From the NCBI RefSeq assembly GCF_026914185.1, contig NC_070567.1, forward strand, positions 4,180,001 through 4,244,000: a stretch of 64,000 nucleotides of DNA. The letters are read 5' to 3'. Positions 1 to 11,586 of the stretch are shown piece by piece (position 1 is the first letter of the stretch; each line of letters begins with the position of its first letter). Under the pieces are notes generated by a model. The model was not told the origin of the DNA. It saw nothing but the letters and a program-made list of their open reading frames with translations, and made no database searches. The stretch comes from Puccinia triticina (taxonomy: Eukaryota; Basidiomycota; Pucciniomycetes; Pucciniales; Pucciniaceae). The position numbers were made by a program, and so were the translations under genes.

Positions 1-1010
1 TCGTAACAGATGTCAAAGATCAAACATCCTGGCTGTGCAATATTGTACCGCACTTCCGTTACAGTTAACGGTAACGGTAACAAGAGAAAAAACGTTACAA
101 TATCGGTACGTTACCAATAACCGTACCGTACCTACCCCCCGTTGCCTCCTTGAACTGACCCAGCCGCCCAAAGGGGTTTCAACTGCCTGTACAGGCCTGA
201 GGCTTAAATGCAGAAATCATTTTCAGCCACACAAGCATGCAAGCTTTTCTAACATGGCTGTATCAATTTTAATTTTTACATTTAATAAAGGAGATCAAAA
301 TTCAGACTTTGTGATTTCTGAAGAATCTGATCAGCTTACAAAAGTTGCAAAATTTCAATCAGAAATCAGTTAAAATTAATTATTTGTAAGTTCCAAAGTG
401 AACCAGGCAATTATTTTTTGAAAAAACCCTCACTTTGGATGTTACATATCTGGAGAAAAGCCTTAAAAGCTCAACCATGGTGTACACATGAAATCTGTGT
501 GTACTAGAAACATGTCTACATAGACACTAGAGTGAAAGCAGGCCGCCACAATGACTGCTGGCAATGATTGTGCTAACCCAGATATCTATAAACAGCTATA
601 AATTAACCTTGTGGGTCACTATTAAAATGGAATCTGGATAGTAAAATCTAAATTTGAAAGATATGCTGAAGGACTCTGGGAGACAAACCAGGGACATGTT
701 GAAAAGAGTGGTAGATTTGGAATAAAGGGTGTCTTGTCGAGATCTTTGGAGGGTCCCAGATTGGATGGCAAGTCATCCACAGCCCTGGTAGTTATTCCGG
801 CGTCTCCTAGGAGGTTGATGTTATGGCCTGGTGTTATTCCTCTCCGGGAGGAGAGTTGACGCCCGCTACGAATCGATCGTGGTGGCGGGTGGTACCTTTT
901 CTTCCTTCTCCGGGGTCTTTACAGTTGAGGCCTCCGGTATCGTGAAAAGGTAAGCATATTGTTCGTTTCCTATCCATTCCGAATAATCAGCAAACCATGT
1001 ACCTGCGCTT
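1..1010. other. intergenic, repeat-like
   Basis: No gene is supported here. Positions 40-150 are rich in short GTTAC/GGTAAC/GGTACC words arranged in both orientations, as in the end of a small inverted-repeat element. A motif reading roughly GGGTCCCAGATTG..GG.AAGTC.TCCA at about 748-780 recurs near 6568 and 51800, so it is a dispersed repeat rather than a local control site. Confidence 0.4.
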
Positions 1011-1322
1011 TTAAACAATGCATGGAGACATACGTGGAAAGTAGAACATGTGTTTATTGTCTTCGCAAGTTTGGCACCGTGATCTGATCATCACGGTGGT
1101 GCCTCTCGCGGACCCGGGCGGCTTCCCAATGACATCTGCGTGACATATTTGACAGCCCTCCACATCGCAATCTAGCTTTACCTCGGAATTCCTCATTCGC
1201 CGGTCTACTTTCGGACAATGAAGGCATTTTTGATCACTGAATACGGAGTTACATGGCGACTGAATGCCGCCGATCATGGCCATAATGAAGAATAACATTG
1301 AGATGATAGAAATCCTGTTCAT
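1011..1322 (-). CDS. small cysteine-rich secreted protein (candidate effector)
   Basis: An intronless 103-residue ORF. The first ~22 residues form a signal peptide: MNRIS followed by a hydrophobic run (MLFFIMAMIGG) and a plausible cleavage after IQS. The mature part is about 80 residues with nine cysteines, including two CxxC pairs (CQIC near residue 57 and CQTC near residue 83) and a C-terminal PCIV. The size, export signal and cysteine density match the small secreted proteins typical of rust fungi. No catalytic motif or known domain is visible, and the role (host interaction or wall/apoplast) is inference only. The CxxC spacing could bind metal or form disulfides. The gene stands alone, with no obvious TATA box picked out upstream. 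The start is the only Met that includes the signal peptide. Confidence 0.6.
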   Translation of the reverse strand: MNRISIISMLFFIMAMIGGIQSPCNSVFSDQKCLHCPKVDRRMRNSEVKLDCDVEGCQICHADVIGKPPGSARGTTVMIRSRCQTCEDNKHMFYFPRMSPCIV

Positions 1323-2370
1323 TGTCGGTATGGATACTTCGTTGCCAGCAAAGTGGAAAGAACAGGATGAATGAGTAGGAGTTGAACCTTTCCCTTGAAA
1401 TTCACAAGGAGATACGAGTCGTTTATGACATACCTCGGAAGCACTGGGTAATGGTAAATATGCTAGCTTTGGAAGCTACGATGCCCGGTGGAATGATGTA
1501 TGCTGTCAGGTCAAGGTCAATCATCATTCAATCAGGACCACTGCTCTACATAGTGATCGTGGACCAGGTACGTCCGGGTTACACAGGTAAGTTGTTTAAG
1601 CTCAATAGGCAAGAGTGTCGCTTACATGCAGGAATAATCGACGATCGGGGTGGTTGCTGTAAAAGGAACGACTTTGTTTGGGGATTTTTGGGAATTGGCT
1701 GATTCACGGCCTGATGAAGAAGAGCCGATAATGGGAATCCGGATGGGTGCAAACACGGCACCTTTTGTAATCTGTCTAGCTTCGCTGCACACACACGGTG
1801 CTACATCACTTGTCCCGTGAAGATATCCGGCCCGGAAAAAATAATTTCCGGTAATCCAGGTTTCAAGATGAATTCGTACTCGGTACTGGACCCCGTTGAG
1901 GGACGAGACGTGTCAGCTTTTACTTCTTTACCCACAGGTCATCCCGAACTTAGTCAGTCCTTCCTTCTGAGTTGGCAGGCTGGCGCCCCTCGCGCGATAG
2001 CCTCGGGGCTCTCCAGAGAGGCTTGGTTAAGCTGGGGGAAGTGTTGAGATGTCCTGCCGTGTATATTTAAGTGCAGAATTTACTCTGGACGTTTTCGTTG
2101 AAAACGAGGTTCTCTCCTTGCTCTGAGCTTACCCGTGCCGCCGACTGGACCGGAGTGCCTGGGGCCCGCCTCCGGAGTCCACTCGACCCATGAGGATTTC
2201 TTCGGTTGTTCCTTTCGCAAGTGCCAAGAGTAAAGTGGGGGGAACGCGTTTCGCTCCCACCCGAATCAATAGGCATATATTTCCAACGGGCTCCTGCAGC
2301 CATGCTGGAATCGATGGATGGGAATGGAAGACCGTGTGGGATAAGCTCCGCGCGTCGGTGTCCGGCATGG

Positions 2371-2380
2371 ATAAATACCC
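2371..2380 (+). promoter_or_regulatory. TATA-like box ATAAATACCC
   Basis: ATAAATACC lies 153 bp upstream of the 41-codon secreted peptide ORF at 2524. The same ATAAATACC word occurs 242 bp before the related peptide gene at 57522, which supports a shared promoter type. Confidence 0.4.
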
Positions 2381-2523
2381 AGTGCCTGTGGACCAGGGGA
2401 GAAGTTATCGGCCCCCACCCTCACACTCTTTCCGAACATGTGAGCCGTCTCTTATCTCCTGACCCCTCGAAACAGTGGCTAACTTCTTCGCCCTGCGCCT
2501 CTGACTGCAAGAAGATAACCAGG

Positions 2524-2649
2524 ATGCAGAACTTCCTCCGCTTGGCGCTCCTCGTCGCCGCCCTCGCCGCCGTCCAACCCCCTTCGGAGGCGCGTTATTC
2601 CTATCCGACTCGCCCCCGTCCCTGCATGGGCTCTCACTGCGGCATCTGA
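2524..2649 (+). CDS. 41-residue secreted peptide, CxGxxC family
   Basis: The peptide begins MQNFLRLALLVAALAAVQ, a strong signal peptide, with probable cleavage after SEA. That leaves a mature peptide of about 18 residues ending in PCMGSHCGI. The sole two cysteines form the motif C-x-G-x-x-C. The gene at 57522 encodes a peptide with the same layout: MQxF start, hydrophobic core, AAVQ, S-x-A cleavage, a YRP/TRP basic-proline stretch, then C-x-G-x-x-C. The two are therefore likely paralogues. An in-frame reading opens further upstream at 2206, but the hydrophobic start at 2524 fixes the start used here. AATAAA (AAAATAAACT) follows 18-28 bp after the stop as a candidate poly(A) signal. Function is unknown; a secreted disulfide-looped peptide is inferred. 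Confidence 0.55.
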   Translation: MQNFLRLALLVAALAAVQPPSEARYSYPTRPRPCMGSHCGI

Positions 2650-2961
2650 ATTCACATATTTCGCAAAATAAACTAATTAGGATCCCCGCTTGTCTCGCTC
2701 CAGAGTATTTCCTGCCACACGGAACTGTTTTCTGCGTTTTGTGTGTTATCGTTATCGCCTTTTCATTCTATCAGGCTTTCTCAAGAAATATACATCATGT
2801 GGTCTTGGCATAGTTTAATGGGGAAAGTCTCAGGATGGCCGCATGAGGAAGTCTGTCTGCTCGGACAGGGTCAGTTGCGTTGTGCTGTGGTTGATCCGCT
2901 CCGGGGAGTGCTTCCCCAAAACCCGGAGCGGCTCCCCCCCTGGCCCCCGCCGACTCTCGCC

Positions 2962-5900
2962 ATGAACCACCACCTCGCCACCACGCCCACGCCCAGGAGA
3001 GCCGCCCCGCCCGCCAGGCCCCACCCCATCGCAGGATACACCGCCCAGCACCACTCCCACGCCCACAAACATATCCAGCACTTCCCCAGCGACACCCAGC
3101 ACGCTCTCCACCGGGCCCTCCAGCGCAGCCAGCCCCTCAGCAAACTGCCCGACACACTCCTCACTCGCATCCTCAGCTTCCTCAGCCCCCACCAGCTCGC
3201 GGCGGCCATCCCGCCCGTCTCGCGCAGACTCGCCAGGCTCGCCAGGCACGACAAGCTCTGGCAGACCAAGCTCGAATGGCTCGACTACAGGGGCCCCCCG
3301 CTGGTATGTCCCAACAGACACAAACACAGTCACACTCTCACACTCACACTCACATCCATCCCCCAGTCCGCTATCAGCAGCAGCACCGCAAACGACAGCC
3401 ACCACTTCGACAGCCTCTTCCAGCCCCAGCACCAGCACCTGCTCGGCCCGCCCTTCCACCCCGCCCCATCCCACCCGCATCCCGGCCCAGGAGGACATCG
3501 CCGAGGCCCCGTCTATCCTCCGCCCACCCAGCCAGAGTCCTCCCGCGTGCTAACCTACAGGAGCAGCCCGCCGGCCTGCGCACGCACCCGCTTCATGCGC
3601 TACTACCACGCCCTGCTGCCCTTCCTCGCCTCCCTGGTCGACCACTCCACCGACTCCAAAGTCTTCGCCGTCCCCGACCTCTCCCCGCTCCAGCGCGCAG
3701 ACCTGCTCGCCACCCTCGCCCGGCTCAGCAGCAACCCCTGTCTTGCACCCCCCCATCTGCTCAATAACTCCGCCCTCGCACTCAACCTCCGCACCGCCGC
3801 CGACGCCTTCCATGCCGCTATCCTCCGCCAGTTCATCCCCGCTATCCAAGCCGACAATCGGCCCGAGATGCATGCACTCGCCACCATCCGCTGCGCCCTT
3901 CCCGACGGCCATTCGCCCCATGCGCCCTGCACCATCGTTCAGACGTTCATCAACAGCCGGAAGATCTTCCTCTGCACCTCCTTCGATCCGCTGGACAACA
4001 TCAAGTCAGCTTCCCCTTCCACTACCAAGAACCGTACGGAGCAGCTTTGATTGATGACGAACAACCCTATTCACATAGCCATTTTCTTCTTCTCTCTCTC
4101 TACATTGTAGGAAGACCGAAGGAATCGACGGGGAGGTCGTGGAGGGGGTGAATTTCGGGCCGATGGAGCGCTTCTTCGGGGGCCTGAAGGAGACCGTGGA
4201 GACGGAGGGGGCGACGATCGGGGCGATTTTCCCGCGCAAGATGGGCGTGTTCGAGGTGTTCATGCGGCGGCTGATCGACGAGACGGTGGCGGGGTATGTG
4301 GGCCGCCTATTGGCGGCCGTCGAAGCGCTGCCCGCGCCGCTGTTCCTGATTACCAGCGTGCAGGCGTATGTCCAAGTGCGCGGGCTGATCGGCCCCGCGA
4401 CGATGGCCGTCGCCCCCACCGACCGGCCCCAGATTGCGCAGAAGGTCGAGACGATCATCCACGGGATGTTTGCGGGACATCTGGACGGATACCTGGCCCA
4501 GGAAGTCGGGTGGGTGAAGGCGACCCTGGAGCGGCTCTGCTCGGCGTGGACCGAGGGGATGGCGGGCGAGCGCGGCTCCGGGCCCAGCCAGAGTCTACAG
4601 GCAGCAGTCTCGGACCCGTCGATGATGAAGAAGACGGTGCTGCGGGCGTTCAAGAACGCGCTGCTCCTGCCGGTCAGCGTGGTGCCCAAGACGGTCTCGT
4701 ACTCGATCAACGCGCTCTCGAACGTCGGCGCCGGCGCCTTCCTCTCCGTCACCCAGGGACTCATCCTCCCCTCCTCCCCCGCCTCCTCCTCGCTCCCGGG
4801 CCCGCAGTCGACCGATTACCGGAACGCCAAGGTCCTCCGGCTTGTCGAGGACGGCCGGCCTGATGATGCCGAGCTGGAGAGCTGGCTGGACGACTCGCAC
4901 GACCCCTCTGCCATCCCCGGCCCCTCCGACGAGTCCACGCCCCTCCATCTCCACCACCTCCCTAAACAACAACAACAACAACAGGAAGAAGAAGACAACG
5001 AAAGTAGACGGCCCAAGCTCAGAGACCTGCTCTCCCTCGACCTCGTCCTCCAAACTATCTCCATCAACCGCCAGGCGCTCGTCCGTCTCCAGGCCTTCCT
5101 GCCCTTCAACCCCCCGAGTCGGCGCCAGAAAGTCGTCGACTCCGTCGAGACCATCTTTGTCCTCCTGCTCCAATCCTTGGCCCACAACCACATTCAACCG
5201 GCGTTCGAGAAGTAAGCTCCACACACTCCTTTATTTTCGGGGGCATCTCGTTAACCATGTTGATGGGAATGGGCAGGGCGTTCCGGATGATGGCGACAGC
5301 AGAGCACGGCGGCGGAGGGTCGCAGAGTCTGGGGGATTTCTTCGGGCTGGTGGAGGTAGCGGACACGGTGCAACAGATGGTGGAGGTGTATGCGGACCAA
5401 GCGCTGTCGGGGATCGTCGACCAGGCCGACTTCCTGAGCCGGGCGGGCACGGAGAAGCGGCTGTTCGAGCGGCGGGTGGACGGGCTTGTGGCGCACGGGC
5501 TCAGCCTTGCCATCGACCAGCTCGTCGGATTCCTGGACCGCACCCTGCTCGACCTCCAGCATCCCCGCGACTTCCTGTCCAGCTCCTCCTCCGAAGACGA
5601 GGGCCCCCGGCCGACGGCGGAGCGCGGCCCCAGCCCGACCCGCGCCTGTCTCGCCGTCGTCGCCCATCTCAACGCGCTCGCGAGCGCGCTCGTCGGGCGC
5701 TCGAACCGGCAGATCCTGGACGTCTTCTACGGCGAGATCGGCCTGCGCATCCACACGTACGTCTCTCCCCCCCCCCCTCTGGTCCAAAGACGAGCCGGAG
5801 GAAGCTGACGAGTCGCGGTCAGGCTGCTGTGCAAGCACCTCAAGCGAGTCACCGTCTCCGTCCCCGGCTCCGTCCAGCTGCAAGCCGACCTGCGCCAGTA

Positions 5901-6265
5901 CGTCCAGACCCTCGACGCCCTCGGCCCCGACAACGCCGCGCTCGCCCAAGCCCTCGCCGCCCTCGTCCGCGTCGCCCATCTCTTCGCCTTCATCGCCCCC
6001 AAAGACCTCGCCCGCTTCCTGCGCGACCTCGGCGGCGCCGGCGCCGCCAACCTCGGACCCCTCAGCGTCGACGACCTCTACCAGGTCCGTCCCCTCCCCC
6101 CCTCCTCCCCCCCCCCTCTGGATCCACACTTATCGCCTCGCTGGCTCCTCGTCTTTGTTTGGGACGGCACAGTTCGTCCAGCAACGCGCCGACTGGAAAC
6201 GTATCCAGTCCGTCGTCGACCGCGAGGTGTACGGGATCGGCGTCGAGGACTGTGTGATCTGCTGA
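2962..6265 (+). CDS. RCY1: recyclin-type F-box protein, Rcy1/Pof6 (Sec10-like)
   Basis: Exons 2962-4004, 4111-5211, 5277-5756, 5823-6084 and 6173-6265 join in frame to 992 residues. A further GTATGT...CAG segment, 3304-3366 (63 nt, a multiple of three, CA-repeat coding), is probably also an intron, which would give 971 residues. Residues ~58-105 are an F-box (LPDTLLTRILSFL...W.TKLEW). The rest is the long helical exocyst Sec10-like region (FMRYYHALLPFL, GPMERFFGGLKETVE, PRKMGVFEVFMRRLIDE). The protein ends EDCVIC, a C-terminal CaaX-type prenylation box as in yeast Rcy1 and fission yeast Pof6. Those proteins act with Skp1 in recycling plasma-membrane v-SNAREs through endosomes, and prenylation would tether the protein to membrane. 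GC content is much higher than in the neighbours. The start at 2962 is the first Met in the exon with a good context (GCCATGA); in-frame codons upstream at 2743 are less likely. Confidence 0.85.
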
Positions 6266-6819
6266 CCCCCGTTCCCGCTCTTACACCCCCTCCCGCTCGG
6301 ATGGGCCGCCGTTTTTTGTACATCGTTGCTGTGGTTGTTGTGTATAGTGCTTGGGGCCCGCGCCGTCCTTGTACATCTCTCCTTTCTCTTGTTGTTGTGG
6401 GGCACGGCGGGCTCTTGGCCAGGGCCGCGCAACCTCTCTCTGCTTGGTCTTCTTGAATGCACTCTCTTTTCTTCATCGCCGGAGTCTTTGAGGGGGGAGC
6501 AGCGCGCTGTGCAGATGTTCCCACGGCGCGTTCTGGGCCGCCTACGCTGGCATAATGGTTTTCTGGGAGGCTCCCAGAATCGACGGGAAGTCATCCACTA
6601 CGTGCATCGCTAGATATTTATCTAACGTGTGAGCAGCCAGCCTTGATCTGTACTGAGGACTGGAAACGTCCCGAATCCTGTATCCTTGGCCTCGTCCCGT
6701 CGTGGCCCTCGTCCCAACACCCAGAAAGATTGCTACTCGATCTTGAGGGGAACTGTGTCCGACTCCCCACTGGCCGAGATACCCTTGCTTGCCGGCCCGC
6801 CAACGTGCTCCATATCGCC

Positions 6820-8969
6820 ATGCTGTGCCGCTCGCTTCTTCTCAGCTCCTTGGCTCTTTCAGTCTTGGCGGGCTTGCCTGAGCTGAGCAAGGAGATGAAC
6901 GCGGGTGCCAGCAGGATAAGGAAAAGCAGGACGGACGATAGATTGCATGGTGCGTATTCAACATTGGAGGTCGGAGCATGCCCCACATGCCCAAAGCGCA
7001 GCCTTCTTGCTGACCATCTCATTGCCTCTCATCATCCACATCAAACCCTCAAGCACTGGCAATCAAGCCTGATACAACACCCGCCGTTCCAGATGATTCA
7101 GGGCCCCCCAGAAAAAAAAGGCGCATAGACAAGGATATTTTACCTGAAAGGCGTCAGTTTATTACTAAGATTGCATCATTAGATTTCCCACTGTTGGACT
7201 CAATTGGCTGTCTTTCTCCAGGTTCACGCATACTTGAAAGTTGGGACGTGAATCAAGGTGAGGTCTTCTTTGCGCTTGTTTTTGCTACTAGCCCAAGATG
7301 GGAGATTGAGGTCGCACTGCTTTTATTCCCATGCAGAAAAGGTTGAAATGCTTCACGAGTATTCCAAACAGATTGCAGTCTTGGGAAAGAAGCTGAAGAG
7401 ATATCTTTCTGATGTTGAGCATGGTGCCCCGCATCTCCAATCCCAGCAGGTCTTTGAGGCAAGACAACTACTTGAACAATCCGAGAAGAATATGCAAGAC
7501 CTCAAACAATGGAAGCTGTTGCAGTTCGCAAACATCAAGACATACTTCTCACCCAATGAGCTCACCGAATGGCTGATTTCAGCCGGGACTAACACTCACT
7601 CCAAAACATCCGCCGCTCAACCCGTAATCCCAATTGAAGTGTCGTCAACAGTCTTTGAGAAGTACCTCCAAAGATTTGGGAATTTGGTTTTGAAAGACGT
7701 GATGAAGCTGCTCACCGACCACAGAAACCTGTTCGATGATCCACACATGAAGAGAAACTTGAGAAGAGCAGATTTTTCCACAGCGTGGAAATATGCAAGC
7801 AAGTTTGTAGACTTTTTGTTTGAGAATGGACTCATCACTGCCGGGATGGTGAGAGAGATGTTTGAAGACGACAAGATAGTGAAAGAAGCCATTTTCCACA
7901 CCTCAAATTACATCAATCGCCATGGTTTTTTCACCACTTTGGCCCAGCAGCCAGTACGATTCACAACACATTGGTACTGGCTTTGCTTCAACAAGTATCA
8001 TTCAGGTAATCCTTCAAACTGTCCAAACCTTGGTCCATTTCTTTCCTTCATTGACTGACTTTCATTGATTCATTGGGTTTCAAAGCTTTGGGGAAGAAGG
8101 AAGAAACCATTCTGGACTTGGTTTCCCACGTAGAATATGTCATGAAGATTGGCCAAGAGTTGATGGAAGAGAGGGAATCAACATATGCGGAATCAGAATA
8201 TCATTCAAAGGCCAAAGCTCTATTGAGAAATTGGCAAGACGTTTCAAAAAGATTCTCAACTGAAAACTACTTCAGCAAATTAAAAGATTTACTAGCAGCC
8301 AACGGTGATCCAACATATTCAGCAAGAAAAGATGGACTTGGTGCTCCAATGGTCGTTGATCCTTCTGGATTCAAAGAAGAAATGGTTAGCATGATTACAC
8401 ATCTGATCATGGACTGCCCTGAAATCTCTCTTGCAAGATACGGCAACAATGAGAAACTCTTGAGAGCAATTTTTGTTCTCTTGGGATACATTGAATCTAA
8501 CTTGTGTCCTGGAATCATCCATGGAGTGTAAGTCCTGAATCAGCTGACACTTGAAAATCTTACCACACAGAAAAACTGATTCCTGGATGCACTTCCTGCT
8601 CTTGAAAGGATACAAAATGTCCCATTCCCGCAGCTAATCCGCAACACAGAATCAAGAATCAAAGACTACCAACCATCTGATCTTGAAGACATAGTGAAGC
8701 TAGTTTCACTTGCCTCAAGCTCATACAACACCTCCTTGCTTGCTCTCACCTATCACCATTTCTATGAGGAGAACGATTTCATGGCCAGGTATGGCTGCAA
8801 GTTTGAGTTAGAAATCTTCCAATCATATCAAAAGATGAAGGATGAGATCAAATCTGAATATAGAGAAACTTACGACAGGGTGTGTGTCAAAAATCAAAGT
8901 ATGCCTTTAATTATATATCAGAACTTCCATGATTGGATGAGGCACAGATATGCTTCTACGTGGTTTTAA
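6820..8969 (+). CDS. secreted helical protein, two-copy family (copy A)
   Basis: Exons 6820-6949, 7054-7257, 7337-8005, 8086-8527 and 8609-8969 give 601 residues. The first exon codes a signal peptide (MLCRSLLLSSLALSVLAG, cleavage near residue 18). Exon 2 holds a basic cluster, PPRKKRRID, resembling a monopartite nuclear localisation signal. The remainder is hydrophilic and probably all-helical, without a motif I recognise. The paralogue at 44033 has the same exon phases, an identical 130-nt first exon and long identical blocks such as FGNLVLKDVMKL, WKYA and LKDLLAAN. The conserved splicing and coding similarity show this is a real gene family, probably rust-specific and exported. Nuclear targeting in the host is a guess from the basic cluster. 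Copy A retains a full C-terminal exon that copy B has lost. Confidence 0.7.
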
Positions 8970-9947
8970 ACCACAAATATTATGCAACTTGAATCATGTG
9001 TCAAAAATTTCTTGTTAGTTCTTTAGTTGTCTTCCCTTTCATATTACTTCTCAGGAATTCATTCCTCTCTCAAAGCTAGAATGCCTGATTCTAATCATGT
9101 CCAATTTGTCTATATTTCTGCATGTCTTTGGGACAAAATCCAAAGGATGATATTAAGGTTGCATGTACATCTGCCCAAAACCTTATGCACCAATGGCATA
9201 TTGGCAAGAACCTATTTTCTAACTCTAGTCCTCTTAAGTTCTTGGCACCAATTTTGTTTTCACAAATTGCGGGACTTCCTCACCAGTAAAAAACATTGAT
9301 CACTTGAAAGCAAGTTTTGAACTGCTTCAGTCATCTATCCTCCATCTATCCACTGCTACACCTGCATAGCAAAAGGGTTTTTGTATTTTCCTGCCTTGAT
9401 AACCTAGTAGCTGCACTTTCTAATCAGCCAAAAAGGAGCTTAGAAGCTCATTGACTGAGTTGTAGAAGCTCATTGGCCCTTGTTATCATGCTGATTTTAC
9501 ATTCTTGTTTTCACTGGAAGATCAGTTGGAGTCGCCTTTCTATTGATCAAGCTGATAAAACTCACATCTTGTTGATTCCCCAAAGGAATCTTCAAGTGCT
9601 GTGTGGATAGTGTTTTTGCAAATCACACAGTGACACAGTACTTGGGTCTAGACATAAGCTTAATGGAAATTTAACATGCAAAAAGCATTCTTCAAGTTGC
9701 ACAAGGTAGGTTTTTGATTAGGAAATCAAGCTCTCTGTTGGTTTCTCCAGCAATCAATTATAAAATTGATCTATGTGGTTGAATTTATAGTGGTACAAAT
9801 ATATGAAAATATGCTACATTGATTACACAAGGTATTCTAAAATTGGATTTTACCCCATTGGGTTTACAGCTCAGAATCTAAAAAAGAGTCCAGAGCGGTG
9901 TCCTGACTCAGGTCTCTTTATACATGGCACTGATGGTATTGGGCTGA
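8970..9947. other. intergenic, AT-rich
   Basis: I see no gene here. Short ORFs have no signal peptide, motif or splice continuity. The stretch serves as 3' flank for both the plus-strand secreted gene ending at 8969 and the minus-strand gene ending at 9948. Confidence 0.4.
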
Positions 9948-10579
9948 TCAAGCTCCGAGTGCTGGATTGGTTTGTTCAATTTCAGTTGTTTCTTGAGTTT
10001 GAATGACGCCCATCGGCCCATGGGTATCAACAGAGCCGACGGAATGGTGAACTTCTCGCGTGACCCCCGGAGCTTGGTTTTCGGAAGTTGGATCGGAGTC
10101 TGACTCTAACCCAGCTGGCTGGCCGGCTGTATCTGCCGTATTGCCCAGTGTCGCGCGGCCCAGGACTTGTGCAGGGTTGGTCTACAGTCGAAAATGAGCA
10201 TCAAAAGTTCAGCATCGATGAGATTCAGAAGGGGCAAGGAGGGATAAGAAGCCTGAGAGCAACCGCTTACATCTGAAGGCCCTCCGGAAGCAGCAATTGA
10301 ACGCCCGTATGCCGGAATCCCAGCGCCGTAAGGAGCATAGCCAGGGAATTGACCTGCGCCGTAAGGAGCATATCCTTGGAACTGGTTGTTGTATGGATAA
10401 TAGCCACCAGCGCCGTAGTACGAGTCCGCGCCGAAAACGCCGGGATAGTATTGGCCGGGATAGTATTGGGGGCCGGGATAGTACTGGGGGCCGAAGAAGG
10501 GTGAGGCGTATCCGTATGGGATGGCCATTGTTGCTGCTGCAGAGAGCAAAAAGATCATCATGGATACTGAGGAGTTCAT
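9948..10579 (-). CDS. Tyr/Gly/Pro-rich secreted protein
   Basis: Exon 1 is 10579-10271 and exon 2 is 10181-9948. They are joined across an 89-nt GTAAGC...TAG intron in phase 0 to give 180 residues. The N-terminus is a signal peptide (MNSSVSMMIFLLSAAATMA, cleavage after residue 19). Residues ~25-50 repeat YYPG units (PQYYPG-PQYYPG-QYYPG), and residues ~65-95 repeat GYAPYGAG twice. The second exon is hydrophilic and acidic (LESDSDPTSENQ...) and ends LGA. Repetitive aromatic-Gly sequences of this kind occur in structural wall or matrix proteins; that role is inference. There are no cysteines in the spliced product, which excludes a Cys-knot effector. A TATATAAA box lies 190 bp upstream. Without splicing the exon would read on for 50 more codons, but exon 2 stays open for 77 codons in the right frame, favouring the spliced model. 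Confidence 0.65.
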
Positions 10580-10767
10580 CTTCCAATCAAGAAATCGGGG
10601 TGAGCTTGATGTCGGATGGGGGGGTTAAGAGGGCTTGGTTTGGGTAAAGCCGAAGGATAGCGCTTAGTTGGGCTTGAAAAGCAGTACGAAGAGAGTGTGG
10701 TTGCAAAGGAGCTTGGAAAGGCGTGGATGGCTGATGAGGAGAACAGGCTAGCCTCTTGAATAGGTCG

Positions 10768-10775
10768 TTTATATA
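10768..10775 (-). promoter_or_regulatory. TATA box of the Tyr/Gly-rich secreted gene
   Basis: TATATAAA on the minus strand, about 190 bp before the ATG at 10579, in an otherwise non-repetitive upstream region. Confidence 0.45.
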
Positions 10776-10829
10776 CTCCTCTTGTCTCTCTCGACATCGC
10801 CCCTCTTAGCAGCGGCACACATTTCTTCC

Positions 10830-11586
10830 TTCGGGAGGGGAATCGTGGACAGGACTATCTCGACTGACCGGCCTGACATAAACCCGATGGCCTGGGGCAG
10901 ACTTTCATGAGGTCTGGCCGGACTGACTCATCTGAAGGCAGACACCACTGCATCACTTAGCTCGTGCGCAAACCTGCCTCCTAAGAATGAGCGTCATGAA
11001 TCTTCACGGCGGCAGAATTCAAGTCAACTACCGCCGAGTGCAACCAGCTGGACCAGCTACTTGTCATTACCCAGGCAAGGACGACAGCTCGAACACTCCC
11101 TTCCATTTAGCGGCATGGCCCAGTGATCACTCAAAAATTATCCAAGCTGCCCTGCGATCATGCTAAAAGATGATACAGATCAATGCTCTGTATTTTTATC
11201 AAATCAAATCAAATCAGCTGGACTATCATCCCCAGTCAATACACCATGGTCATCACAAGCTGCTATGATGACGATCTGTCAGAGTATTCAAGCGAATATC
11301 ACTCCAAGAAACTAGTATAATGGTTTCTCTTGCGGTATCTGAAGGCAAAAAAAACTTGAGTTCAAATTGTGAATTCAATATACATAGGTGATTTTGGTGC
11401 TGGATGGATTGCTCTGAATGTGATTGTTTGGATATATAACGTGGTTTTTTAGACATGTAGGAAGTCTGTTGAGTATACTGAATGTGACCAGATATACATA
11501 TGCTAGTTCTTTAGATAAAGTGATTCTACATCGAAGAGTCTAGAGTGCTGCTGCTGCTGCTTGCTCTCTTTTGTACAGGCTAATTT
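10830..11586. other. intergenic
   Basis: No supported gene. It is the upstream flank of the Tyr/Gly-rich gene and the 3' flank of the interrupted host gene ending at 11587. It contains a short AAATC repeat near 11200-11217. Confidence 0.35.

Noticed and set aside
35..373. 112-codon ORF at the window start
   Set aside because: It lies across GTTAC-type repeat words and has no motif, signal peptide or splice support.
3276..3767. long shadow ORFs (Pro/Arg- or Gly/Val-rich) across the recyclin gene on both strands
   Set aside because: They arise from high GC content. The F-box and Sec10-like frame explains the interval.
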